Shown in pieces: positions 32,140-44,900 of a DNA stretch of 64,000 nt (within the stretch, counting starts at the first letter, position 1; the number at the start of each line of letters is the position of its first letter). Both the position numbers and the translations under genes were made by a program. The notes beneath the pieces were generated by a model that worked only from the letters and a program-made list of their open reading frames with translations, was not told where the DNA came from and searched no databases. The stretch is from Cynocephalus volans (lineage: Eukaryota; Chordata; Mammalia; Dermoptera; Cynocephalidae), in assembly GCF_027409185.1 (NCBI RefSeq), contig NC_084478.1, positions 83,001,624 to 83,065,623 of the forward strand. The letters are read 5' to 3'.

Positions 32140-33560
32140 CAGACTGGCCTGGTGCATGGGTAAGCATTTGGATGGGCCTGATGCATGGGTCCATGGGGTT
32201 AAATCTGGAGCCTGGATATACTCAGGCAGGCCTAGAGCTTGAATCTCCTGGGAAAAGCCTGGATACTAGGTCTACAGGGGCCAGCCTAGTGCTGGGGACC
32301 ACTGTTGACTGGGTTCATGGGTTGTGCCTGGAGCACTTTTCTCTGGGGGTCCCTGAAACCTGAGTCCACAGGGGCCATCCACATGTGCTGGGATTGGACT
32401 GGTGCTTGGGCCCACAAGGACAGGACTGGAGCCTACATCAACAGGGATTAGCCTGGTGCTAGGGCAGACCTGGGTCGTGGGTCCTGAGTCTATGGGGACC
32501 AGCCTGGATCCTGGATCCATGGGAATGGATCTTGAGGTTTGGTTCCCAGGGGCTGGCCTGTCAACAGAGTCTACTGGACTATGAATCCACTGGAATCTAG
32601 AATCATGGGGACTGGCCTGGAGCCTGGGTCGTTGGCTGCTGGTCTGGTGCCTAGAGGCACAGGGGCTGGTCTTGGGCCTGGGGCTGTGGGGATCAGCCTG
32701 GTGGCAAGGTCTGTGAGGGCTGTCCTGGAGCATGGGTCCATCAGGGCTAGCTTGGCTCTGGGTGGGCCTGGGTCCTGGAATTGTGGGGGCTGGCTGGGAA
32801 CCTGGGTCCACAGGCATGGTCCTATAGCCTGGCTTCACAGTGCCCAGCCCAGCACTGTGGTCTACTGGGACAGGCCTGGACCCTGGGACTCCTGGAGCAA
32901 GCCTGGACCCTGAGTTTGCTGGAGAATGGGGCTGTAGGGACCTCGCTGGAGGCTGAGTCCATGGGTGATGGCCTGGAGGCTGGATGTGCAGGGGCTGACC
33001 AAGCACTGGGGTAGGCCCAAAGTCTGGGGCAATGTGGGCTATCCTGGCCCTGGGCCAATTTGAAATCTGGGATGGACTTGTAACCTGAGCCCTCAGAAGC
33101 CAGCCTGGAGTCTGAGGCCGTAAGGACTGACCTGGTACTGGGATCTGTTGGCACCAACCTGGCACCCAGGTGAGCCTGAAACCTGGGGCTGCCTGAGGCC
33201 AGCCTCATGCTGGGAAGGGCTGGGTCCTGGGTCAGCAGAGGCTGGCCTGGAACTGGGGGTCCATGGGCACTGGAGAAGGCCTAGTAACTGGATCCAAGTT
33301 GCTGTCCTGGAGGCTGGGGCTGTGGGGCCTGGTCTGGCACTGGGTTGGGCCTACAGCTATGTCTTCGGAGTCAGGTCTGGTTCCTAGGGCTGTGGGTGCT
33401 GGCCTGGCACCAGGGTCTGCAGGAGCTAGCCTGGAGTTTGGGTTTGTGTGTACCAACATGGAGGTTCAGTTTTCAGGTGCTGGTCCAAAGCCTGGGGCCA
33501 TGACTCTTGGCTACACTCACCAGGAATTTAGTCTTTCCAAGTTGGAACTGGAGGGGTAAA
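32140..33560 (-). repeat. Long GC-rich minisatellite in an L1 5' region
   Basis: More than 40 diverged copies of a unit of about 30 bp, of the type 'ggcctggagcctgggtcc' followed by 'atggggac' or 'caggggct'. It lies 5' (minus strand) of the ORF1-like sequence. The repeats keep long frames open on both strands, including a 297-codon Pro-rich minus frame at 32272-33165. I regard these as artefacts of the repeat. Confidence 0.8.
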
Positions 33561-33604
33561 AGAAATGCTGGCAGCCTGTCACCCAGGTGGATACGGTAAG
33601 CCTT

Positions 33605-33958
33605 TATTGGGAGCTAGACACAGACCTTATGCCTTTCACAAAAATGAATTTAAAATGGATCATAGACCTAAGTTAAATGAAAAACTTTTAAACTCCTAGA
33701 ACATAGGAAAAACTCTAGATGACCTCGGGTATGGCAGTGACTGTTTAGATGCAAAACCAAAGGCATAATCAATGAAAGAAGGAATTGATAAATTGGACTA
33801 CATTAGAATTAAAATTTTCTATTATGTGACACTATCAAGAGAATGAGAAGACAAGTCACAGACTGGGAGAAAATATTTGCAGAAGGCATATCTAATAAAG
33901 AAGTTTCTTTTAAATATATATAAAGAACTCTTAAAACTCAACAATAAGAAAAAAACCT
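33605..33958 (+). mobile_element. L1 ORF2 3' fragment, plus strand (left half of a split element)
   Basis: Reads as ORF2 C-terminal sequence ('ggcataatcaatgaaagaag', 'aaaactcaacaataag'). It breaks off at an inserted antisense L1 and appears to resume near 36655 with 'gaaaacaaccgaatttaaaa'. Confidence 0.8.
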
Positions 33959-34339
33959 GATTTTTGTTTTTTATTTTATTTTTTAAATAAATTTTATTAT
34001 GTATATTTAAGATATACAATGTGCTGTAAGATACATGTAGATAGTAAAATGGTTACTATAGTGGAACAAATTAACATATCCATCATCTCACAGTTACCCA
34101 TCCCCCCCGTGGCAAGAGCAGCTATAATCTACTCATTTAGCACAAATTCTGAATACATTACACGATTATTAACTGTTGTCTTCATGTTACACATTTAATC
34201 TTTCAGCTTGTTCATCTTATGTATTTGCTACTTTGTATCCTTTGGCCTATATCTCTCCATTTTATCCTCCCCCTGCCATCCCAAACCACCTGGTAACCAC
34301 TATTTTATTCTTTATATATTTGACTTTTTAAAAGTTCAG

Positions 34340-34479
34340 GGCCGGCCTGAGTGCGGTGCTGATAACACCAAGGCCACCGGTTCGGATCCTATATAGGGAT
34401 GGCCGGTTGGCTCACTAGCTGAGCATGGTGTTGACAACACCAAGCCAAGGGTTGAGATCCCCTTACCGGTCTTTTTTTA
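34340..34479 (+). mobile_element. Dimeric tRNA-Ile-derived SINE, short form
   Basis: Begins gggccggcctgagtgcggtg, lacking most of the A-box segment, then the arm ggtgctgataacacc, the B box, the second tRNA-like half and an A/T tail. The anticodon loop reads as tRNA-Ile (GAU). Confidence 0.85.
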
Positions 34480-34654
34480 AAAAAATAAATAAATAAAAAT
34501 AAAAATAAAAATTCCACTCATAAGTGATATTATGTAATATTTTTCTTTCCGTGGCTGGCAGCTGGCATAGTTCACTTAGCGTAAGTCCATCCATGTTGTG
34601 GCAAATGGAATGATCTCCTTTTTTTAAGGCCGAATAATACTCATTGTGTGAATA

Positions 34655-34730
34655 ATATTCCATTCCACACACACAATGGAATATTATGTGTGTGTGTGTG
34701 TGTGTGTGTATGTGTGTGTGTATATATATA
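34655..34730. repeat. Simple repeats (ca)n, (tg)n, (ta)n with a small inverted repeat
   Basis: Dinucleotide runs in an L1 segment. ataatattccatt and its near complement aatggaatattat lie about 10 bp apart and could fold as a hairpin. Confidence 0.7.
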
Positions 34731-35709
34731 TTGGTTTCCATATCTTGGCTATTGTAAATAGTGCTGCAATGAACATTGGAGTGCAGATATCTTACAAGGT
34801 GCTGATTTCATTTCCTTTGAAAACAACCCATAAAAGGGATTGCTGGGTCATATGGTCATTCTATTTTTAATTTCTTTAGGAGCCCTCATACTGTTTTCCA
34901 TAATGACTACATCAATCTAATTTCCACCAATAGTGTACATGGGTTCTCTTTTGTCCACACCTTCACCAACACCTGTTAACTCTTGTCTTTTTGATAATAG
35001 CTATCCTAACAGGTATGAAATGGTATCTCATAGTGCTTTTGATTTGCGTTTCCCTGATGATTAGTGATGAGCACCTTTTCATGAGCCTCTTGTCCATTTT
35101 TATATCATCCTTGAAGAAATGTCTATTTAAGTCCATTTTTAAATCAAGTTATATGTTTTCTTGCTATTGAGTTGTATGAGTTCTTTATAAATATTGGATA
35201 TTAACCCCTTATCTGATATATGGTTTGCAAATTTTTCCTAATCTGTAGGTTTCCTTTTATTTTGTTGATTGTTTCCTTTGCTATACAGAAGCTTTTTAGT
35301 TTGATGTAGTCCCACTTATTTATTTTTGCTTTTATAGCCTGAACTTTAGGTGTAACATCCAAGTAATTATTGCCAAGGCCAATGTCAAGGAGATTTTCCC
35401 CTATGTTTTCTTCTAGTTTTATGATTTCAGGTCTTACATTTAGGTTTTTATACATTTTGAATTGATTTTTGTGTATGGTGTAAGATAAGGATCCAGTTTT
35501 ATTCTTTTGCATGTGGAAATCCAGCTTTCCCAGCAGTATCTATTGAAGAGACTATTGTTTCTCCATATGTCTTTTTGGTGCCCTTGTCAAAAACTAGTTG
35601 ATCATATATGTTTGGATTTATTTCTGGGCTCTCTTCTGTTCCACTTGTCTATGTTCTGTTTTTATGCCAGTACTATGCTGTTTTGATTACTATAGCTTTG
35701 TAATATAAT

Positions 35710-35876
35710 TTTTTTTTTTTTTAAAGATGACCGGTAAGGGGATCTTAACCCTTGACTTGGTGTGGTCAGCACCATGCTCAACCAGTGAGCGAACCAGCCA
35801 TCCGTATATGGGATCCGAACCCGGGGCCTTGGTGTTATTAGCACCGCACTCTCCCGAGTGAGCCATGGGCCAGCCC
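35710..35876 (-). mobile_element. Dimeric tRNA-Ile-derived SINE, antisense
   Basis: Complement of the full dimer, with poly-T on the left. Flanked by tttgtaatataattt on both sides, a clean target-site duplication in the antisense L1. Confidence 0.9.
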
Positions 35877-36654
35877 CTTTGTAATATAATTTTAAATTAG
35901 CAACTGTGATGCCTCCAACTTTACTTTTTTCTCAGAATTGCTTTGACTCTCCAGGGTCCTTTCTGGTTCCATACAAATTTTAGAATTGTTTCTTCTATTT
36001 CTGTGAACAATGCCATTGGGATTTGATAGGGATTACATTGAATCATATATTGCTTTAGATAGTATGGACATTTTAACAATATTAATTCTTCCAGTCCATG
36101 AGCATGGAATATCTTTCCATTTATTTGTGTCCTCTTCAATTTCTTTCACACATGTTATACTGAAACACTTTAACCTCCTTGGTTAAATTTATTCTTAAGT
36201 TGTTTTTATGCTATTATAAGTGGAATTTTTTTTAATTTTTTACTTTTTTTCAGCTAGGTCATTACTTGTGTACAGGAATGCCACAGATGTTGTATCTTGA
36301 TTTTACAGTCTGCAACTTTACTGAATTCATTTATTAGAAATAACAGTTTTTGGGTGAAATCCTTGGGGTTTTCTACATATAGAATTATATCATCAGTAAA
36401 TAAAGATAATTTTATTTCTTCCTTTCTGATTTGGATACCTTTTATTTCTTTTTCTTGTCTAATTGTTCTTGATAGTACTTCCAGTACTATGTTTGATAGA
36501 AATGGCAAAAGTGGGCAACAACCTCATTTTTAAGTGGGTCAAAATATGAAAAGATTATACATATGGAAAAAAGCAGATGAAAGATTCCCAACATTATATT
36601 CCATTAGATATTTGCAAATTAAAACAATTATATAAGGAACTAAAACAAATCTAT

Positions 36655-37840
36655 AGAAAGAAAACAACCGAATTTAAAAATGAGCAAGGGAACTGCATAA
36701 ACATTTCTCAAAAAAAGACTGTAATGGATTGAATTATGTTCCCCCAAAACTCCCTGAATCTTGAATTGTGTCCCCCAAGTTTCATGTGTTAGAAACTTAG
36801 CCCACACTGTGACTGTTAAGAGGGTGGGAAATCCTATTATGGTAATTGAAAGGTGGACCCTTAAGGAGGATTAGATTGTAGGATCATGCCCTAGTGAATG
36901 GATTAATAATGGTGGTCAGGACATGGTTCTGAGGGCTTTAAAAAGAAGAGAGTATGTTTTCCTTGCTCTCTCTCTGCTCTCTCTGCTTCCACCATCTTGC
37001 AATGTGAGACCCCTGGGTCACTGTCACCACTACCAGATGGACTTTGGACTTCCTAGCCTCAGAAACTGTAAGTGATAAATTTTGTTTTCTTTGTAAGCCA
37101 CCTAGTTTCAGGTATTTTGTTATAGCAACATAAACGGACTTATACAAAGACATACAAATGGCTAACAGATACATTAAAAAAATATTCAACATCACTAATC
37201 ATTAGGGAGATGCAAATTAAAACTGCAATGAGATGTCACCTCACCCGTTAGGATGGCTATTATCAAAAAGACAAAAGATAACAAGTGTTGGTGAGGATGT
37301 GGAAAAAAGGAAACCCTTTTACACTGTTGGTGGGAATGTAAATTAGTATGACCATTATGGAAAACAGTATAGAGGTTCCTCAAAAAACTAAAAATAGAAT
37401 TGCCATATGATCCAGAAATCCTACCTGAGAGATTTGAAATCATTATGCTGAATAAATATCTGCACTCCCATGTTTATAGTAGCACTATTCACAATAGTCG
37501 TTATGGGATCAACCTAAGTTGATGAATGGATAAAGAAAATGTGGTATATATACACAATGGAATACTACTCAACCTTTAAAAAGGAAGAAATTATGTCATT
37601 GTAACAACATGAATGGAACTGGAGAACATTATGCTAAGTGAACTAAGCCAAACACGTAAGGACATACACCACATATTCTCACTTATAAGTGGAATACAAA
37701 ACAATTGAACTCATAGAAACAGAGAATATAAAGGTGGTTGCCAGAGGCTGGGGGATGGGGGAACGGGGAAATGATAGTAAAAGGGTATAAAGCATTGGTT
37801 AGGTAGAAAAAATAAGTTTAAGTTTGATTTTTAATTTTTA
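36655..37840 (+). mobile_element. L1 ORF2 3' end and 3' UTR, plus strand (right half of the split element)
   Basis: Continues the ORF2 C-terminus ('gagatgcaaattaaaactgc', 'ggaatactactcaaccttta') into the 3' UTR. Interrupted by a MaLR LTR at 36720-37146. The 115 bp before it (36540-36654) are not explained. Confidence 0.82.
36720..37146 (+). repeat. Solo MaLR-type LTR
   Basis: 427 bp from TGTAATGG to TTATACA, flanked by the 5 bp duplication aagac (36715-36719 and 37147-37151). The start 'ggattgaattatgttccccc' and a 3' part with 'ttcaggtattttgttatagc' match the MaLR pattern. Confidence 0.85.
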
Positions 37841-37849
37841 ATTTTTATT

Positions 37850-37940
37850 TTTGGCAGCTAGCTCGTACAGGAATCCAAATCCTTGACTTTGGTGTTATAA
37901 CACTGCGCTCTAACCAATACAGCTAACCAACGAGTCACTT
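37850..37940 (-). mobile_element. Monomeric tRNA-derived SINE, antisense
   Basis: ggcagctagctcgtacagg, then the complement of the B and A boxes ('gcgctctaaccaatacagct'). Confidence 0.8.
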
Positions 37941-38085
37941 TTCCTTTTTTTAAGATCAGTACACAGCATGGTGAATATAAATAATAACTGAATGCTGTAC
38001 ATTTAAGTTTCACTGAGAGTAAATTTTAAATATTAGTATCACAAAATTCTCCTTGTAAATCTATACTTAGAGTCTTTCTGCCACA

Positions 38086-38272
38086 ATAAATTTTTTTTTT
38101 TTTTTGTCTTTTTGTGACCGGTAAGGAGATCGTAACCCTTGGCTTGGCATTGCCCGCACCGCACTCAGCCAGTGAGCGCACCAGCCATTCCTATATAGGA
38201 TCCGAACCCGCGGCGGGAGTGCCACTGCGCTCCCAAGCGCTGCACTCTCCCGAGTGCGCCACAGGGCCGGCA
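38086..38272 (-). mobile_element. Dimeric SINE, variant subfamily, antisense
   Basis: As the other dimers, but on the minus strand the first anticodon arm reads gtgcagcgcttgggagcgca rather than the tRNA-Ile arm, and the tail is cacaaaaagac. Flanked by tgccacaataaat on both sides. Shares the variant arm with the SINE at 50119. Confidence 0.88.
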
Positions 38273-38389
38273 CTGCCACAATAAATATTTGTGATTATTC
38301 AATACCTCCTGGATAATGTAAGTGGCTTAGAACACTTCAACTCTATTTATACCCATCCCAACTTACATTGTTATATATTTTCTTTTTAT

Positions 38390-39150
38390 ATACATTTAGA
38401 TTTTTTAATTTTAACTTTATTTTTATTGAAGTATAACATATATATATATCAACTATAAAAATTAAAAGTACAAAAATTTAAAAAATGTATTAACTAAGTG
38501 AACCAATATAACCACTACCCAAATCAAGAATCAGAATATTAGCAGCATTTCAGAAGCTATTTTTAAGCATGCTCCCAATCTTTAATCCCTCACTTCCCAT
38601 GAATAGAACTACTATCCTGTCTTCTACCAGCTTAGATTTATTATGTCTATTTTGAACTACATATAAGAAATCATACAGTATGCAATCTTTTATCCCAATA
38701 TATTTGTGATATTCTTCCAAGATTTTTTGATGTACATTTTAGCTGTTTTCAGCTTGGGATGATTACAATACTGTTAACATGAATGTACTTATATATATCT
38801 TTTTTTTTTTTTTGGTGGCTGACTGGTATGGTGACTTGAACTATGACCTTGGTGTTATCAAGCTGTGTTCTAACCAACTGAGCTAACCAATCAGCCCCCC
38901 ATTATATGTTTTTGATGTCACAGTTCACATCTTTTTATATTGTGTATCCTTTAACAAATTATTGTAGCTATTATTAACTTGTATATATCTTTCAGCGCAC
39001 ATGTGCACATAATTCTTTCTAGTGGTTTTATACCTAGGAGTGGAATTTATGGATCATAAGGTATATGTTTTAAATCTACACAACACATTATTGTTATGCT
39101 GTAACAATAACATAGATCAATCCACACATTTACTACTCTTTTTATTTTCC
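38390..39150 (-). mobile_element. L1 3' region, antisense, old
   Basis: 'ttattgaagtataacatata' and 'taaccactacccaaatcaag' are the complement of an old L1 3' end. A SINE is nested at 38797. Confidence 0.6.
38797..38898 (-). mobile_element. Monomeric tRNA-derived SINE, antisense
   Basis: Poly-T, then ggtggctgactggtatgg and the complement of the B and A boxes ('gttctaaccaactgagctaa'). Confidence 0.82.
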
Positions 39151-39159
39151 ATTCCTTGT

Positions 39160-40920
39160 TTTAGATGATCAGCATGGATAAAAAGCAAGAACCAATGATA
39201 TGCTGTCCAGAAGAAACCCACATTAAATATAAAGGTATATATAGGTTTGAAGAAAAATGATGGAAAAGAATACACCATGCAAACACTAGTCAATAGAAAA
39301 TTGATGTGGCTATATTGACATTAGACAAACAAATGTCAAAACAACGGTATTACCAAGGATAAAAAGGACATTTCATAATGATTAAGGGGTCAATTCAACA
39401 AGATGACAACCAAACAATTCCAAAAGGGTATACACCTAAAAACAACTTCAAAATACATGAGAAAAATGGACAGAACTGAAAAAAGAAACAAATTTTCAAT
39501 TATTCTTGCAAATTTCAATGGTTCTCACTCAGCAGCTGACAAAATGAGTAGAAAGAAAATCAGAAAGGCTATAGAAGAGATGACCAACACTGTCAATCAT
39601 CTTGACCTACACATGTATACAACACTTCATCCTCAAAACACCAGGATACATATTGTTTTCAACTGTACATGGAACATCCAACAAGATAGATTACATTCTG
39701 AATTACAAATAAAACATTATTAAATTTAAAGGAATTGAAATAATTTAAAGTATGTCTTTGACCACTAAGCAATACATGGAAGAAACATGAAGTCTCAAAA
39801 GAAATTAGAAAATATTTTAAACTGAAAATAAAAATATATCAAAATTTGTGCAGTAACAGAAGCAGTGCTTAGAAGAAAATTTAAAACAACAAATACTTAT
39901 ATTAGAAAGGAGAAGGTTCTCCGAACAAGAATCTAGGATTGTACCTTTAAGAATGTTTTAAAGTTTACAGAAAGAAGTTAAACCAAAAACAAGCAGAAGA
40001 AATAATATAAAAAATATAACCACAGAAATCAAAGAACATGAAAGCATAAAAATTAGAGAGAAAGTCAATGAAATCAAAAGGTAGTTCTTTGTAAACATTA
40101 ATAAATTTATAAAACACTCACCAGACTGACCAAGAAAAAAGAGAAAAGACACAAATTACCAATATCAGGAATGAATGAAAGGACATCATTAATGATCCCA
40201 CAGATACTGAAAGGATAATAAGGGAATATTATGAACAACTTCATACCAATAAATTCAATAACTTACACGAAATAATTCATTGAAAGATACAAAAGATCAA
40301 AACTCACTAAAAAATAGTTACATAAGGGACTGGCCGATCAGCTCAGTTGGTTAGAGTGTGGTGTTATACCATCAAGGTCAAGGGTTTGGATCTCCATACA
40401 GGGCAGCTGCCAAAAAAAAAAAAAGAATTATTTAAGTAGTCCTATATCTATTAAGGAAATGAAATTTGTAGTTTTAAAACCTTTAACAAAGAAAAATCCA
40501 GGCCTACATTCACTGGTTCCTATAGAATCTCACCTAGTATATCACTAATGAATTCTGCCCAATATTTAAGACAGGAATTCAATTCAATTCCACATAGTAG
40601 CTTCCAGAAAATACAATAATGGGAAACATTTTTCACCTCCTTTTATGAGTCCATCATTGTCCTCATACCAATACCAGATAAGGACACTGGAAGAAAAGGA
40701 AACTACAGGATGATAGCCATTAGAAAAATAAACTAATCCTCCACAAAATATTAGCAAAGAAAATCTAGTAACATATAAAGATACCAGCTGCCAAAAAACA
40801 GACAAAACTTAATAATAATAATAATAATAATATCACAATAAAGGAGCATTATCTCAGATGCAAGACTAACTTAACATTTAGAAATCAATCAAAAGAGTGA
40901 CATAAATGAAAATGGCAAAG
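39160..40920 (+). mobile_element. Old L1 ORF2 fragment, plus strand
   Basis: 'ctgtccagaagaaacccaca' is the L1 endonuclease region, followed by decayed linker and RT sequence to about 40920. An (aat)n run is at 40811-40831. A SINE interrupts it at 40326. Confidence 0.75.
40326..40423 (+). mobile_element. Monomeric tRNA-derived SINE
   Basis: 'gatcagctcagttggttag' (A box), 'gggtttggatctcc' (B box), linker and A-tail. Matches a tRNA-Ile-like origin. Confidence 0.85.
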
Positions 40921-41169
40921 TAGGGAAATCCAAAACTCTGTCCCTCCACAAAAACAGAGATAAACAAGCAAAAACTGTCACAATGAACATATCAGAACTT
41001 TGGAATTAATCAAAGATTTTCAGCAACCAGGTAAATGGTTAATCAATAAAGAGGCAGCTGAATCTCAGTAGGAAAACATTGTGGTGTTTTAACTTATCCC
41101 ACCCTGCACTCCCCAACTTGGCAGCAGCCTTAAATTCAGTATCCTGAATTCCCAATGAGGGTTCCCAGT

Positions 41170-41938
41170 ACCAGAGGAAGCAGAAAGAACCTTGATCTCA
41201 GGAAAGTGTGGTTGTTTGTTTTGGCCTGTCTGGTGGCTCCCTGAAGGACTGGCTCAAATGGCTTGATTTTACTTCATCTAACTCATTATTCTCTCTGGCA
41301 GGGCAGAAATCTGACTGGGAGGCATTAGTTGAAAAGGCAAAGATATTAGTCACTGATACATGGGGCAAGGAATATAGTTGGGGAAACAATAAAAAAACTA
41401 AAGAGCCTGAGATCCTTTGGAGAATAAAGCATCTGAAAAGTTCCTCCATATTCCTTGGAATTGTGAATAACACACTCATATCCTGGGCTGGGTGCATGCT
41501 CACAAAATATCAAAGCCCCTAAATTCTCACATCTAGCTGACTTTTTCGCTCTTCCCAAGCAATAAATGAAGACTACAGCAGAGTTGCAATCTGCCTAGCT
41601 GAATGTTGAAGGCATGCCTCAACACACACAACAGAGCCCATCTAAAAACATGGGAAGATACTTTATTTTGTTCCAAGAATTTATACAGATCCCTTTTGAA
41701 TCACCAGTTGACCACTGAGCTAACATACAAAGCCTTCAGTGGGCATATATGACAAATAATAAAGACCTTACAAAATTAGCTCAAAAAATCACTATGCAAG
41801 CAGCAGCAACAAAGCAGCATGAACAAACCCTAGATAAAGGGGAGAATCTGATTTTCACAATTTCCTAAATATAATATTTCAAATGTCCAGTTTACAACAA
41901 CAAAAAAATGAGGCATGCAAGGAAACAATAAAGTATGA

Positions 41939-41972
<34 letters not shown>

Positions 41973-44900
41973 ATGGTTTTTAATAGAAAATGTCGAGTAA
42001 GCATAGACACTAGACTTACTAGACAAAGATTTAAAATTGATTATTTAAAATATGCTCAAAGATCTAAATGAAACCATGTACAAAGAACTAAGAAAACCAT
42101 CACAACAATATCTCACCACAAAGAAAATACCAATAAAGAAATGAAAATTATAAAAAGGAAACAAATATAAATTCTAGAGTTAAAAAGTACAACCACTGAA
42201 ATGAAAAATTTACTAGAGGGACTCAACAGCAGATTTGAGTAGGTAGAAGAATGAATTAGTAGAATTGAAAATAAATCAATTTAGATTATCCAATCTGAGG
42301 AGCAGAAAGAAAAAAGAATGAAGAAAAATGAATAGAGTCTAAGAGACCTGTGGGACACTATCAAGCATACCAACATACGCATAATGTGAGTACCAAAAAG
42401 AGAGGGGAGAAAGATAAGGCAGAAAACATATTTGAAGATATAATGGCCAAAAATTCCCCAAATTTGATAAAAGACATGAATCTAAACATTGAAAAAGCTC
42501 AACATGACCTGAATAAAATGGACTCAGAGAGATCCAAACTAAGATGCATTATTATTAATCTGTCAAAAGACAAAGACAAATAAAGAATACTGAAAGCAGC
42601 AAATTAGAAGTGACTCATCAAGTACAATGGATAAGATAGCCAATTTCTCATCACAAACTACAGAGGACAGAAGACATTGGGGTGGCATACTTAGAGTGCT
42701 AAAAGAAAAAAAACGTCCACCAAGAGCTCTGTATCTGGCAAAATAATTCTACAATAAATAAGAAGAAATTAAGACGCTTTCAGATAAACAAAAACTGAGA
42801 GAATTTGTTGCTAGTAAACTTCCCTACAAGAAAAAATGAAGACAGTCCCTTAGACTGAAATGAAAGGATTCTAGACAGTAATGTGACTACACATGAAAAA
42901 ATAAAGAACATCAGTAAATATAAGTACATAGGTAAATATAAAAGTCACTATTAACATATTTTTGGTATGTAACCCCACTTTGTTATCCTATGCGATTGAA
43001 AGACAACCTTGTAAAACAATAACCAAAAATCTATGTTGATGGACATACACTGTATAAAGATTTAACTTATGACAATAACACATAATGGGGGAACTGAGCT
43101 ATGTAAGAGCAAAGTTTCTGTATATGATTAAAAGTAAGTTGGCATCAACCCAAAAAAGATTGTTATAAATTAAAATGTTAATTATAATCACCAGAAAAAA
43201 CACTTTAAAAAAAAAACTAAAAATACATAGTAACAGAAAGGAGAAAGGATTCAAGATTGTACACTAGAAAAAATATTTAATACAAAAAAGACAGCATGGA
43301 AGAACTGAATAAGAAAGATATAAGAGATATAGGAAACCAATAACACAACAACAGAAGTATGTCCTTATCAGTAATTATATTAAGTGTAAATGAATTAAAT
43401 TCTTCAATCAAAAGGCAGAAATTGGCAGAATGATCCAAGTGTATGTTGACAAGAGACTCACTGTAGATCTAAAGAGACAAATAGGTGGAAAGTAAAAGGA
43501 TGAAAAATGATATTACATGTAAAGAATAACCAAAAAGAGCTAGGGTGGCTATACTAATATCAGACAGAAAAGACTTTAAGTCAAAAATTGTGATGAGATA
43601 AAAAATGATATTATATATTCATAAAAAGGTAAATCCATCAAGATGTAACAACTATACACATATACTCACCTAACAAAAGAGCCCCAAAATACATGAATTA
43701 AAAACTGAGAGAACTGAAGGGAGAAATAAGCAACTCTACAATGACAGTTATAAAATTCAACACTCTACTTTCAATAATGTATATAACAACTACACAAAAG
43801 ATAAACAAGGAAATAGAACACTTCAACGCCACTATAAAACAGACATTTATAAAACATCCACCCAACAACAGTAGAATACATATTCTTCTCAAGGGAACAT
43901 GAGACATTATCCAGGAATTACCATATTAGGTCACCAAACAAGTCTCAATTATCAAGACTTCAACTGAGTTGTACAGAGTTAAGCTGCCAAGTGTTAAAGT
44001 AGCTGATTAAGACAACATGCCAAAATAAAAGTAACATGTAAACCTTTAATCACTTACTGTGATAATATAAGCCAGAGCCTAAACCATAGAAAGAGCCACC
44101 TCCCCTGCTGTTTTGTTTTCCCCTCTGGAACAGCACCAGTTGAGAGTCATTTGGATCTGCACAGATGTGGAGAGTTGTTTCACTGCTGAAGGGACTTGAA
44201 CAAAAAGGGTTCCTGCTATTGTATGGACCCAGGGGCCAGGGTGAAAAGTCAGCGTGAAGAAATAGGAGTAGAAAAGTACTGCGTCAAAGTGGAGACAAGT
44301 ATCTACCGGGTCTCCCCTCCCTTGATAAAGAGGTCTTGGCAGAGTCATTTGATGAAAGTCTCCACCAAAGGGCCCCAATAAAAAGGCCTATGAATGGAGG
44401 CACCTGGGCTAGGAAAGCAGCTGTGTGTAAGAACATAGCAGGCCAGGGGACCTGAGTCTGTGACTGCAGCTCTCCTCAGAGAGAGCAATGCTTTAGCTAT
44501 GTACTAAGACTGGTGTAGGGAGGGCAGCATTCCACTATGAGGCCTGTCAGGGAAAAGCCTATGTAATTGCCTATGGCCAGGCCTGAAAGATCACACATAG
44601 GTTTTTGGCCAGGAGCCAATAAATTTTAAAAGACTAAAAGCATACAAAACATCTTCTTCAAAATAATGGAAATAAACTAGAAATCAATAACAGAAGGAAA
44701 TCTGGAAAATTCACAGATATGTAGAAATTAAACAACATGAAATAAAAAATATGCTCTTAATGAATGGGTCAAAGAAGAAATCACAAAAGAAATCAGAAAA
44801 TACTTTGAGAGCAATGAAAATAAAAACACAACATAACAAAACCTATGGGATACAGCAAAAGCAGTGCTCAGAGGGAAACTTATAACTATAAATGCTTAAA

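Larger units (their letters stand above)
30690..33560 (-). mobile_element. Antisense L1 5' half: ORF1-like part and monomer-rich 5' region
   Basis: 30950-31900 reads as the complement of an L1/HAL1-type ORF1 ('tcaagttcactgattccttc', 'tctgcttgatcaagtctgct'). To its right, where the 5' UTR belongs on the minus strand, lies a long GC-rich repeat array (32140-33560). A SINE interrupts it at 31266. A segment near 30720-30780 is shared with 38910-38975. No intact frame. Confidence 0.72.
33959..36535 (-). mobile_element. Antisense L1 inserted into a plus-strand L1
   Basis: Complement of an L1 3' UTR and most of the ORF2 C-terminal half, ending in the RT region (36254-36508 minus carries a TDD-type catalytic segment, [12 protein letters not shown]). 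Two SINEs interrupt it. Stops and frameshifts throughout. Confidence 0.85.

Noticed and set aside
32272..33165. 297-codon Pro-rich minus-strand ORF, longest non-TE-looking frame
   Set aside because: It lies entirely in the 30 bp minisatellite. Other frames on both strands are open for the same reason, and the peptide is just the repeat translated.
36254..36508. Living RT from the TDD-containing frame
   Set aside because: Only 84 codons of a decayed antisense L1, with stops on both sides.
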